Origin: CAVOKN01 sp963696505 | GTDB taxonomy: Bacteria > Pseudomonadota > Gammaproteobacteria > Burkholderiales > Rhodocyclaceae | Direction: 5' to 3' | Length of the DNA stretch: 64,000 nucleotides | Assembly (NCBI GenBank): GCA_963696505.1 | Contig: CAVOKN010000012.1 | Location: 1 to 64,000 of the forward strand | In this document: positions 17,226-26,326 of the stretch, piece after piece | Layout of the letters: every line of letters begins with the position of its first letter | Numbering within the stretch: position 1 is the stretch's first letter | Made by a program: the position numbers and the translations under genes | Notes under the pieces: model-generated | The model's input: only the letters and a program-made list of their open reading frames with translations | Database searches by the model: none | Told to the model about the DNA's origin: nothing

Positions 17226-19276
17226 CTCTGAAAAGGTACCTCAGCGTCGTCATATTGCTGCTCATACTCGCCGCACCTTGGCTTGCTCTGGGGCAAATCG
17301 CTGGCACCAAAGTGGGGGTGGTCAAGATCGTGACCGCGCCCGGGTCGAAGACCGGCACGGGCATCGTCGTGCGCCGCGACCACGACGAAGCATGGATCGT
17401 CACCGCCATGCACGTCGTAAGCGATGCGGACGAGATCTCCGTGCAGTTTCCCGGTGCAGACAAGGGCTGGAAGGCCCTGGCGAGGAACATCGAGTTCGAC
17501 AATCCCGCGCAGGGATTGGCATTGCTTAGGGTGGCGGGATCCCTGCCAGCCGAAGTAGTTGCGCTGCCGCTCGCGACGGACTCAGCAATATCGGCAGGAG
17601 AAGAGGTTACCATCATCGGACACCAGCCTTCGACCGGCGACTGGGGTGTGCTGACGGGTACGGTATCGGGCCTTAGAGGTCGCGAACTCGTCATCCAGGC
17701 GCCGATCCAGGAGCAGACCTCGGGTGGCCCCGTGATTGTCGAGGGTCGTGTCATCGGCCTGGTGCAAAGACGGGATCCGAGCGGGCAGTTTGGCTACGCG
17801 GTGACGGCGCAGGCGATCAAGGAATACTTGGCGGGTAACCAGGTGTCAGTTGTGGCAGCGCCAACCACGCCGGCTCGCCCTGCTGAAGCTAAGCCGCCGC
17901 CGATCGCTCCGCCGCCCGCGCGCGCACCGCAGCAGCCAGCGGCATTGGCGAGCGTCCTAACCTCGGCTTCTGCTGAGGCGTTAAGGGCTGTGCTGGATAA
18001 GGGCAAGAAGAGCGATCTTCACTGGCCGTTATTCCTCAGCGATGAGGGCGGCAGAGATCTCTTGGAGCGTAGTGTCCTACTCGCCGTCGAATCCGTCCGT
18101 CGAACCAACTCCGCCGAGGGGCAGGACGCGCTCCGGCGTGGGCTCGGGTTCCTCGTGCGCCCGAGTCACGTGCTGGATCACGGATATCCGGTCCGCGCGG
18201 TGGCGCTGAGTGCCAGCGGCGAGCATCTGGCCACCGCCAGCGATGACGGCACGGCGCGCGTGTGGGAGACCGCGAGCGGTCGCGAGATCGTGCGAGTCTC
18301 GCACGGCGAACCCGCGTGCAGTCTTGCGTTCAGTCCCGACGGGATGCTCTTGGCAACCTCGAGCAAAGGTGACATCGGTGCTGCGATTTGGCATACGCGC
18401 ACGGGTCGTGAGATGCACCGGCTGGAACACACAAGCATCGAGGACCTCGCTTTCAGTCGCGATGGCAGCCTGCTCGCTACTGCCAGCCTCAACGGAAAGT
18501 CCGCGATCGTCTGGGACGTGGCCACCGGAAAAGAGGTCAGCCGTCTCGTCCATGACCGACCGGTCGAGGGCGTGATGTTCAGTAGGGACGCACAGCACGT
18601 GTTTACACGGTTCGACTCAAGTTATCGCGGTCCCGTATTCGTGTGGGAAAGCCGGACCGGCAAGCTCGTGCAGAAGCTCGGCCAGGACGACGATCGTCCG
18701 GTGCAGGATTTCGCCCTGAGCCCGGATGGGACTCGTCTGGCCATAGCGTCCCTCGAGAAAGTTCGGGTGTACACCGTCGGGCAATGGAATACCGTGACCA
18801 CCGCCGCGAGCCGCGCCGTGATACACGCGGTCGCGTTCTCCCCGGATGGGGCAAAGCTCGCGGTCGGAGCGGAATGGTCAGTCGCGATCATGTCGCCGAG
18901 CACCGGCGAATTGAAACGCCTCGGCGAGGGCGGAGACACGACTCGCTTCGTCGCCTTCAGCCGGGACGCCAGGTACGTGCTATCCTTGCATCAGGATCGG
19001 ACGGCCAGGGTATGGGAAACGGATGGAGGCCGCGAACTCATGCGCATTCCGACCTACCAGTTCGCGCACAATTCACATGCGCCCGCCGCCTTTAGTGCCG
19101 ACGGAAGGCTCGTGATCTCCATCGGCTACGACAGCGTCAAGTATTGGCCGCTGCCTCCGGAGGAGTTCTTGGTTGAAGAGGCATGCCGGCGCCTGACGCG
19201 AAATCTCACACAAGCTGAATGGAAAGAGCTCCTGCCCGACGAAAGATACCGGAAGACCTGTCCGTCATTGCCCTGA
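17222..19276 (+). CDS. exported trypsin-like / WD40-repeat protein
   Basis: A 684-residue protein starting at GTG 17222. It has a signal peptide (RYLSVVILLLILAAPWLALG), a trypsin-like domain (~30-215) and a Pro/Ala linker, then about seven WD40-type blades (~290-650; AVALSASGEHLATASDDGTARVWE is typical) and a C-terminal cap ending ACRRLTRNLTQAEW. In the protease part the His (TAMHVVSD) and Ser (QTSGGPV) motifs are present. The expected Asp in D-L-A-L-L is Gly (PAQGLALLRV), so activity is uncertain. The GTGA overlap with the TIR gene shows coupling. WD40 beta propellers usually bind partners or ligands. Confidence 0.82.
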   Translation: MTLKRYLSVVILLLILAAPWLALGQIAGTKVGVVKIVTAPGSKTGTGIVVRRDHDEAWIVTAMHVVSDADEISVQFPGADKGWKALARNIEFDNPAQGLALLRVAGSLPAEVVALPLATDSAISAGEEVTIIGHQPSTGDWGVLTGTVSGLRGRELVIQAPIQEQTSGGPVIVEGRVIGLVQRRDPSGQFGYAVTAQAIKEYLAGNQVSVVAAPTTPARPAEAKPPPIAPPPARAPQQPAALASVLTSASAEALRAVLDKGKKSDLHWPLFLSDEGGRDLLERSVLLAVESVRRTNSAEGQDALRRGLGFLVRPSHVLDHGYPVRAVALSASGEHLATASDDGTARVWETASGREIVRVSHGEPACSLAFSPDGMLLATSSKGDIGAAIWHTRTGREMHRLEHTSIEDLAFSRDGSLLATASLNGKSAIVWDVATGKEVSRLVHDRPVEGVMFSRDAQHVFTRFDSSYRGPVFVWESRTGKLVQKLGQDDDRPVQDFALSPDGTRLAIASLEKVRVYTVGQWNTVTTAASRAVIHAVAFSPDGAKLAVGAEWSVAIMSPSTGELKRLGEGGDTTRFVAFSRDARYVLSLHQDRTARVWETDGGRELMRIPTYQFAHNSHAPAAFSADGRLVISIGYDSVKYWPLPPEEFLVEEACRRLTRNLTQAEWKELLPDERYRKTCPSLP

Positions 19277-19756
19277 TGGCGTTTCCGCCGAAGAAGACCG
19301 ATATATATGGACTGACGTGACGATGCCAACGAGCTTCAGGGTACGCAGGCCCTCACGCCCGGATTTGGTGCCTCGCCTCGGCGCGCAGGCTTGCAGTCGT
19401 ATGTGAATCAAAGGCGCCGTGCTTGAATTATTCTCGGCAACATTCGCTACAGCCAAACGTTTCCGCAGCAGAAATCGGGCATTGAGTTGAAGTTCGTATG
19501 CGCCCGGGCCGTAACTCATCACAAGTAAGCCACCGGCTTTGCCGGTGGACTCACCGAGGTTTGACCTATGCGGCGGTCGTGGGTGCCTTGGATACGGCGT
19601 TTGAGCCAGTTGCAACGTGGCCACGAAGTGATCTATGCAAGAGCGACTAAGGTTGAGCAAGGCTCTGCCTGTGGGGTGCGAATTCGCAAGTCTTAGCGCA
19701 CGGCATGTATTCCGTGCGGTCTTGCGCAGGATGCCAGGCGTGATAGCGCTCACTCC
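19277..19756. other. intergenic stretch with one hairpin
   Basis: About 480 bp without a gene. It contains a perfect stem CCACCGG/CCGGTGG with a short loop at 19530-19548. No T-run follows, so it is not a convincing terminator. It could be the end of an insertion sequence, but no IS200/IS605 gene is nearby. Confidence 0.6.
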
Positions 19757-20843
19757 ATGCGCGATCTGCTCGTCCTCGCGGTTCACCTTCTGGTCACCGT
19801 CCTAAAGCTCCTCCGCCCCGGCGAGGTCCGTGCGGTCGCGGCGGAATCGGTGCTGCTGAAACATCAACTGCAAGTCAGCAACCGCTGCAGGCAACGCGCC
19901 CCGAGTCTGACTTCGTTTGATCGCATCGTGCTCGGGCTGGCAACGCTGTACGTCAGCATCGCCAAGATCGCCGCGATCCTCGAGCCGGCCACGCTTCTCA
20001 GGTTCCACAAGGCCCCGGGTCGAACGGAAGTACCCCCTGCTGTTCTCGTCCTCGGCGCATCGCCGCAAACCCGGCCCCAAAGGCCCATCGCTGGAGCTCA
20101 TCACGGCGATCGTCGAGATCAAGAGGCGCAATCCCAGGTCGGATACTTGCGCATCACCCAGCAGATCTCTCATGCCTTCGGGGTCAACATCGACAAGGAT
20201 GTCGTTCGCCGTGTGCTGGCCAAGCACGACCGCCCCGATGATTCCGACGCCAATGGTCCGTCCTGGCTCAGTTTCCTCGCCCAAACCAAGGACAGCCTCT
20301 GGAGCGTGGATCTCTTCCGCTGCGAATCGATCCTCCTGCGCAGCCATTGGGTGATGCGGGTCATGGACGTCTTCACCCGCCGCATCATCGGCTTCGGTGT
20401 CGAACCGGCTGATATCGACGGCGTGTCCGTCTGCCGCACGTTCAAGCACGCCGTGGCGGGACAGCTTCTGCCGAAACGCCTCAGCAGCGATCACGACCCC
20501 GCTGTTTCGCTTCCACCGCTGGCTCGCTAACCTTCGCGTGCTTGAGATCGAGCAGATCAAGTCGGTCCCCTGGGCGCAGGTATCGCATCCGTTCGTTGAG
20601 CGCCTGATCGGCACGATCCGGCGTGAGTACCTCGATCGGGCATTCTTCTGGAATGCTATGGACCTGACGCGGAAGCTGGCGCAGTTCCAGGACCATTACG
20701 ACGCTCACCGCGTTCATCGCTCGCTCGCCGGTGGCACACCCGCGCAACGCGCCGGAGCGCCTTCCCCCGCTCCTGCTGCGCTTGATCACTACGCCTGGCG
20801 GCCGCATTGTCGTAGGCTGTTTCTGACCCCGATCGCCACTTGA
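19757..20843 (+). pseudogene. integrase-core (rve) transposase, multiple frameshifts
   Basis: The N-terminus is MRDLLVLAVHLLVTVLKLLR. A middle block (RKYPLLFSSSAHRRKPGPKG) appears in another frame around 20025-20135. The first frame then resumes with an integrase core (SLWSVDLFRCESILLRSHWV, MDVFTRRIIGFGV). A third frame supplies FRFHRWLANLRVLEIEQIKS and FVERLIGTIRREYLDRAF, which holds the catalytic Glu, ending at 20843. Together they rebuild one DDE transposase of the IS3/IS481-like integrase superfamily. At least three shifts make it non-functional. Terminal repeats were not identified. Confidence 0.8.
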
Positions 20844-20866
20844 ACATCAATTCGCCACCTGCAGGT

Positions 20867-21343
20867 TCACGGCGAAGGTGGCATTTTCAGCACGTCCTTG
20901 ATCTCACCCAGGCTCTCAGGGATGCGTTTGAGGATCGCTTCGGTCGCCTGCTTGTTCGCCTTCGTTACTATCTCAGCAAGCTCGCGCATCTCTTTGACCG
21001 CGGTCTCGAAGGCCTTCTTGGCTAGCTCGGTTTCCGTGACGACCACTTCCTGTGGCGAGCCCTGCTTTGCGAGTGCCTCGATCGCGGCTGTCAGCTGCTG
21101 CATCGCCTCGTGCAGAATCTTCACCTGCCACTCCGCAGCCGCCTTTATGCCCTCAAGGGCTGCGCGGTTGGCGACACCCACCGCTTCCAGGTTCTGCCGC
21201 TGGCTCGCCACCAGCGCGTCCATATCGACGCCGGGTACCTTGAGCCCCGCCAGGAGCTTCAGCAGCTCTTCGCTTCCTTTGGTCAAGTCCCAGCCTGCGA
21301 TGATCTTGCCCAGATCGGGCGTTGGTTCGGATGCTCTTGCCAT
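20867..21343 (-). CDS. phasin-family (PHA granule-associated) protein
   Basis: A 158-residue helical, amphipathic protein. Two features indicate a phasin: VPGVDMDALVASQRQNLEAV near the N-terminus, the hallmark of the TIGR01841/Phasin_2 family, and long Ala/Lys/Glu-rich helices downstream (EWQVKILHEAMQQLTAAIEALA). Phasins coat polyhydroxyalkanoate granules and control their size. It has no signal peptide, as expected. The gene lies next to a PHB-depolymerase-like gene on the same strand, ~105 bp apart, supporting a link to PHA metabolism. The C-terminus ends KMPPSP. Confidence 0.8.
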   Translation of the reverse strand: MARASEPTPDLGKIIAGWDLTKGSEELLKLLAGLKVPGVDMDALVASQRQNLEAVGVANRAALEGIKAAAEWQVKILHEAMQQLTAAIEALAKQGSPQEVVVTETELAKKAFETAVKEMRELAEIVTKANKQATEAILKRIPESLGEIKDVLKMPPSP

Positions 21344-21447
21344 TCGTCTGTCCTCCGCTGTTGCCGCGCTTCAAACTCGGAAATAGACGTTCGTTGGCCC
21401 TTTCGGTACGCCCCCTTTGCCGGAAGTGACGCTTGTTCGACCCTAGA

Positions 21448-22830
21448 CTAGTCGGGGGGTATGTCGAGCAGTGGCCGTCCGGCAAGCAGGTTAATCATCT
21501 GTGCGACCGCCTTGATCTGCTTGCCGCCTTTCGTGTGGTAATCCTCATGGGTGTAATCCTGTCCCCACCAGTCCCAGCACCCTTGAGGATTGAGCGGCGG
21601 AGGCACGCTGCGAGCCTGAACCTGGGGGTAGAGAACGATGATCTCGTTGGCCTTGGCCCATTCGTTGTAACCCGCGTACTTGGAGAAAAGGCTTCCAGAG
21701 TGCCCGCTCCTCGTATCGGTCGTGCCGCCCTGCAAACATCCATGGAAGGCCACATGAAGCCTGCACGGCCGGCCTTCTTTGCATGTCTTCGGGATGAACA
21801 CATAGCCTTCTCTGGCCATGGACGCATTCTGCAAGGCGTTATAAGGGATGTCGGAGAGCTTCGCAAACACTTGCCGCTGGTCGAACGCCTGCACCTCGCT
21901 TTCCTGAACCGACCCGCGCCCGGCCGCCAGCGCCTGCTCGCCATAGATACGCTTCAGGATCGCGCCTGCGAGATCGACGTCCCGAAGATCCTTGCAAAGC
22001 GTTTGCTTATTGATCGGAGGACAAGGGGCACGCGCGGGTGCCCCGGAAGCCGAGGTGGGTGGACAGATGCAGCCATTTCTCTTCTCGCGCTGCTCGGCCA
22101 CGGCTTCGCAATCATCGAGGAAGGTATTCTTATCGAAGGGCGGGGGCGGCACGGGGGGCAGCGCGCAAGCGCCCACCACGTCGCCGGCGGGTTTGTCGAA
22201 GCTGTCCCTCACCATGGTGTGGCGGGCGGGAAAGGTCCGGTTGTAAGCGATGTTTCCTTCTTGGACACCGGCCTTGTCGGGGTCCGCATAGAAGCGAAAC
22301 ACGGTGTCCATGACCGCGCGCGGGACGATAGCATCGTACGCACCGGCGATCAGGTAAACCTTGGCAGTCTTCAGATTGGCCAGCTTGCCGATCTTGCCGG
22401 CCGCCTCCTGCTTCTGCGCCTCGTCGAAGGATGCTCGGGCCGCGCGCTCTATGTCAGTCTTGCTCTTCGGAGCCATGTTGGTCTTTCGACAGAACTTGGC
22501 GGGAAGGCCGAGCGCTGCGCATTCGAGGGCGACGAACCGACTGCATCTCGTCACCGCGTCCAAAATGCTCCCTCGCGCACAGTAGTACGGACCGCCCGCC
22601 ACGATACCCGCCCCGATGATGTGCTCGGAGTGGGCGACATGGAACTGATGAGCCACAAACCCGCCCGAGGAGATGCCGGAGACCGATATCTGGCTCGGCT
22701 CTATCTTTACGCCCGCGGCCAGTTCTTTCAGCGCCGGGGCCCCAGCGGCGGTCTTCGCAACAAGCAAAACGCATACTGTGATCGCCCCTAGTGGCCAACC
22801 CCTGATCTTCTTCGATTCCCGGGCTAACAT
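21448..22830 (-). CDS. exported PHB depolymerase-like esterase
   Basis: A ~460-residue alpha/beta hydrolase. The start at 22830 gives a signal peptide (GWPLGAITVCVLLVAKTAAGA) with a GGGGGAAGG purine run directly before it. The lipase box is SVSGISSGGF (nucleophile Ser), Asp may be in LIAGAYDAIVP, and His in FPARHTMV. RLHVAFHGCLQGG and YNEWAKANEIIVLYPQ are typical of the esterase_PHB family. A Cys- and Pro-rich insertion (ALPPVPPPPFDKNTFLDDC, CICPPTS) lies between the catalytic elements and is unusual. It probably hydrolyses extracellular or periplasmic polyhydroxybutyrate or a related ester. Neighbour: phasin gene. Confidence 0.8.
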   Translation of the reverse strand: MLARESKKIRGWPLGAITVCVLLVAKTAAGAPALKELAAGVKIEPSQISVSGISSGGFVAHQFHVAHSEHIIGAGIVAGGPYYCARGSILDAVTRCSRFVALECAALGLPAKFCRKTNMAPKSKTDIERAARASFDEAQKQEAAGKIGKLANLKTAKVYLIAGAYDAIVPRAVMDTVFRFYADPDKAGVQEGNIAYNRTFPARHTMVRDSFDKPAGDVVGACALPPVPPPPFDKNTFLDDCEAVAEQREKRNGCICPPTSASGAPARAPCPPINKQTLCKDLRDVDLAGAILKRIYGEQALAAGRGSVQESEVQAFDQRQVFAKLSDIPYNALQNASMAREGYVFIPKTCKEGRPCRLHVAFHGCLQGGTTDTRSGHSGSLFSKYAGYNEWAKANEIIVLYPQVQARSVPPPLNPQGCWDWWGQDYTHEDYHTKGGKQIKAVAQMINLLAGRPLLDIPPD

Positions 22831-23458
22831 CCTTCCCCCTCTCAAATGCAATTCCCGTAAAAAGTCCACCCACCTGACATCCCCAGTTCGCACTACGCTG
22901 ACAGCTTCTGAGGATTGATTGATCAAGGCAAACGCATGAGATCACACCCCTTCGTAGGAAGACCAAGAATACAACAAACGATATGCTTCATAGCAGTTTC
23001 ATGTATCCCCTCCGCATGCACACAAGGCAAGAACGCGATGGGCGACGAATCAAAATGCGCCAGTTTCGCCCCTGCCCACCGGGGTGAGTGCGGCTACGAC
23101 TTTCTCATCGCCTACTCCTGCAAAGGCCGGCGGGTGTGTCCGGCCTGCACCGCCCGGCGGATGGTTGGGCCCGCCGCCCGTCTCGCCGATCACGCCATGC
23201 CGCGGCTGCCGCTGTGCCAGTGGGAACTATCGGTGCCCAAGCGCCTGCACCATTTCCTGCAGAACAATCCACGGATCCCTTCGCTGAGGGTGCCGCAAAG
23301 CATGTCGTTGATAGATGTCAATGCAAGTCGGAGCAATTCATGTCATATTTCCCGCGATTCCAATTGATGACGCACGTTAGCCTAGCGCTACCAGTACTCG
23401 CGGTGCGTGGCGTTGGGTTTTCTATCCTTCATTGTCGGAAGCAAGCGGGAGAAACGAA
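22831..23458. other. divergent intergenic region with IS91 fragment
   Basis: About 630 bp between divergently read genes. It must contain promoters for the depolymerase (minus) and for the 23459 gene (plus), but none is clear enough to place. The middle part (23078-23275) is an IS91 fragment listed separately. Confidence 0.6.
23078..23275 (+). pseudogene. IS91-family transposase N-terminal fragment
   Basis: Translates as GECGYDFLIAYSCKGRRVCP followed by ACTARRMV, then PLCQWELSVPKRLHHFLQ. This is the zinc-binding N-terminal part of IS91/IS801 transposases, where the pattern CxxCxxxxxxxFSCKGRxxCPxCxxRRM is diagnostic. Both the beginning and the remainder, including the two catalytic tyrosines, are absent. 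It is debris of the same family whose 3' ends occur three times in the window. Confidence 0.8.
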
Positions 23459-25507
23459 ATGGCGAAGCAACCTGCAAATAGCTCATCAGGAGGCGCTCTC
23501 CAGCAGCTCGATCCCGATCAAAGGAAGATTCAGGACATCCAAGCAAAGCGCCTCGCCGAAGCTTCCGGCCTTCCGGCCGAGAAGTTCAAAGGCCGCAAGA
23601 TGAAGGAAGTGATGGATGAGTTGCGCTGGCGGATCGATCCGCATCTGCTTCTCTTCCGCCGCGTGTGCGGCCAAGTGGTCAAACGCAACGCTGGAACGGG
23701 CGCACTTGAAGGCGTGCCAAACGCGACCGTTCATGTCGAGGACACCGACTGCTCGTTCCACATCTTCAGCCCCCCCGGATGGCCCATGTGGTCATGGTTC
23801 TTCCCATTTAACTGCAAACGCGAAGTGATCGCCACTGCTCATACCGACCAGTGCGGGCATTTCTGCGTGTGGATTCCGCGTTGGGAGATCGACTGGATTC
23901 TCAATTGGCGGAAGGCACGCATCTGCTTTCCCAACTTTCGGCGCTTGCGCCTGCGTGATCATCTCGAACGGATCCTGAAACCGGATCTGACACCAGAGCC
24001 GCCGCGGATCAAACTCAGGCCGCCGGAAGCTATGCCGGAACCGATCCCAAGACCTGGACCCGATGGCGCGACTCTCGTCAGATCGCGCATGGCCGCGGCG
24101 CTTAGGCAGCCAGATGTCGTGTCACGGCTGCGCGAGGCGGCAGGGGAAGCCGTTGCGAACCGAGTCGCAGCGCTGGCGGCCCGCACTGACTTCGGCATGG
24201 AATCGAAAATGCTAGACGCGGAACTGGCGGCGCCGGTCATTGCACTGCCGCCGCCCGTGCCGACCGAGAAAGGCGAACGGGCCCTTCCAGCGGATCTGCG
24301 CGAACGCTTCGACAAGATCGACCTCGACCGGTGGGTCGGGCCGTTCCGCCGCTGCATCGACATCGCTTTCGCCGTGTGGACGCCCGTGTTCGATGTGCCT
24401 GACATCACCTTCAAGGTGACACAGGACGTCAATGGCGATGGCACCGAGGAAGTGATCTACTCCGAAGGCTTCTTCGATGTGCGCTGGGACGAAGGCCCCA
24501 TGGCGGACGTGGTGATCGAAGCGTTCCCCAATGCAGTGTCGTCCCCCATCTGCGAGGGACCCGAGGTCGGCCCATGCCCGAAACCGGCGATCGTCACTGC
24601 CGGGTTGATGTCCCTGCAGGCGCCGCATTTCGACGTGGCAGCCGGCTACGCCAAGCTCATCAACCGTCCGAGAGCCGGCGGAATCTCCACCGGCGCGCGC
24701 AGCGGAACGACGAACGCGCCGATGTGGGCGACGGTACAGCTGCATGGCTGTCACCGCTTCCCCAACGCGGCGTTCTACCGGCTCATGTACAAGTACGGCG
24801 GCGCGGGGAGTTTCCAACCTGTTCTCGGTGAAACCTGGTGGGCGCCGAGGCTCGGTGGGGGAGCGCCAATCCACATTGTTCCCGACCCCAACGGTTGGTA
24901 TCCGATCTTGCCCGCGACCGATCTGGTCTTTCCCTATTGGCTGCTGAACTGGCGGACCTGGCTATACGCCAACAGTCGCTATGACCTGAAGCTGGAGCTT
25001 GGCAATGCCGCGAAGGCCGTGATCGACACCAGCGCAGCAGTGCCAATCCGAATCGACAACACGCGGCCGAATGCAACGTTCACCCAGCTTCGCTGGCGTG
25101 TGTATGGAAGCGGCGGATGGACTTCGCTTCCCCACGCTTGCCCGGTGATTCGGCGGCCGGCGGGCAGTGACGTTGAGATCGAGGTGACATGCGAGACCTC
25201 GGCGACGCATTTCCGCAACGCGCTGCTGTTCGGCGCGGGTTGCGATGGCACGCCGCTAGCGCAGCTCGACACCGCTGATAGGTACGACCACTGGCACACA
25301 GGCCCAGCCGATAATTCGTGGACAACGACGGGGCGCTTCCTGGTTGCTGGCAGCGCCGAAGATGGAGCGTACACGTTCGGTCTCGACAGCTATGGCCGGG
25401 CATACAACCCGGCAGGCGGTGATGCGGGTCCTAGCACCAACTGGGACTACGACCCGGTCTACTCGTGGACCTGGATCAGACGTCACGTCGCCATCGTGGA
25501 TCTTTAG
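23459..25507 (+). CDS. large protein of unknown function with a carboxypeptidase-regulatory-like segment
   Basis: A 682-residue protein with no signal peptide. The start at 23459 (MAKQPANSSSGG) has GGGAGA about 8 nt upstream and is preferred to an in-frame ATG at 23432. Residues ~60-140 (VCGQVVKRNAGTGALEGVPN, ATAHTDQCGHFCVWIPRW) look like a beta-sandwich carboxypeptidase-regulatory-like domain. The remainder is Trp/Pro-rich with two calcium-site-like or repeat motifs (VTQDVNGDGTEEVIYSEGFF) and no enzyme signature I know. It is followed by a broken DUF7450-like gene and an M43-type metalloprotease, all on the same strand; these three may form a functional group. Confidence 0.65.
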   Translation: MAKQPANSSSGGALQQLDPDQRKIQDIQAKRLAEASGLPAEKFKGRKMKEVMDELRWRIDPHLLLFRRVCGQVVKRNAGTGALEGVPNATVHVEDTDCSFHIFSPPGWPMWSWFFPFNCKREVIATAHTDQCGHFCVWIPRWEIDWILNWRKARICFPNFRRLRLRDHLERILKPDLTPEPPRIKLRPPEAMPEPIPRPGPDGATLVRSRMAAALRQPDVVSRLREAAGEAVANRVAALAARTDFGMESKMLDAELAAPVIALPPPVPTEKGERALPADLRERFDKIDLDRWVGPFRRCIDIAFAVWTPVFDVPDITFKVTQDVNGDGTEEVIYSEGFFDVRWDEGPMADVVIEAFPNAVSSPICEGPEVGPCPKPAIVTAGLMSLQAPHFDVAAGYAKLINRPRAGGISTGARSGTTNAPMWATVQLHGCHRFPNAAFYRLMYKYGGAGSFQPVLGETWWAPRLGGGAPIHIVPDPNGWYPILPATDLVFPYWLLNWRTWLYANSRYDLKLELGNAAKAVIDTSAAVPIRIDNTRPNATFTQLRWRVYGSGGWTSLPHACPVIRRPAGSDVEIEVTCETSATHFRNALLFGAGCDGTPLAQLDTADRYDHWHTGPADNSWTTTGRFLVAGSAEDGAYTFGLDSYGRAYNPAGGDAGPSTNWDYDPVYSWTWIRRHVAIVDL

Positions 25508-25586
25508 ACGCCGATTTCGCCCGGCGCTCATCTCAATCGCGGACGCCGGGCGATCAACAAGGAATCAGAAGAGGCAATCAATCCTA

Positions 25587-26252
25587 TGGCCGCGCAAGAA
25601 CTGGGACTCGACTACTTCAAGTTCTATGATGCCGAGAATTGCGACGCGCAGGTCGATCTGCTGTTGCGTGGGCAGTTCGAGCGGCGGTTCCAAATGATCC
25701 AACTGCGGCCATTGGAGTTCTTCGGCAATGCGGTTTCGAAGAATGGTTAACCCTTGTACGGCAGGCACGCCCATCTGGCTTGGTACCTGGGTGTGCAACC
25801 GACGGAGTCCGTGAGGCGAGTGATCGTCGAAAACCAGTTCGGCAAGTTCGACATTCACATCGAAAGGGGCTTCGGACTGCTCGTGCCGACGCAGAAGCTC
25901 GAACGGGGTCGCCAGTTCCCGGAGCAACTCGAACACTACAAGGCGTACCGGCTGGTGGACGTGGAGCGTGCACCTCGAAAGGCCGCTGAAGTTGCGGGAC
26001 CAGTTTGGCAGCGACGAAGTGAGGCTGCGTCTGCCGCTGTACTTCGGAGTAACGGTGGTGAAGCGTCACAGGGAGAAGACGTATCTCATTCGCAATGACA
26101 GGGCGCACCTGCGGATCTTCTCTGTGATGAGCCGGGAGTTGCAGAAATGTGTCCGGTTGCGCAACCAGTTCGCGAATGGCATCGGCGTGCGAGTCGTGCG
26201 AAGTCTGATGCTCGCGGCACCCAGCCTCGAGCGGGAGTGGAATCAGCTCTGA
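25587..26252 (+). pseudogene. DUF7450-like protein, broken into three frames
   Basis: Frame one reads MAAQELGLDYFKFYDAENCD to a stop at ~25750. Frame two carries VIVENQFGKFDIHIERGFGL and LVPTQKLERG. Frame three carries LYFGVTVVKRHREKTYLIRN through MLAAPSLEREWNQL, ending at 26252. Segments of the type V-x-NQFG...LLVPTxK followed by a second beta repeat recall the DUF7450 family, whose function is unknown. An N-terminal YFKFYD segment precedes them. At least two shifts separate the parts. The family name is a tentative by-eye call. Confidence 0.55.
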
Positions 26253-26326
26253 GACGCGGGCGGCAGCTGGCGCGTCACAGCCGATGTTTGATTCTGGAGG
26301 TGCAGTTCTCATAGAGGGGAAGAACC

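Noticed and set aside
19530..19548. Rho-independent terminator (CCACCGG/CCGGTGG hairpin)
   Set aside because: No T-run follows and the stem is ~250 bp from the nearest upstream stop.
21433..22791. 452-codon plus-strand frame opposite the PHB depolymerase-like gene
   Set aside because: Antisense of a well supported hydrolase; no domain.
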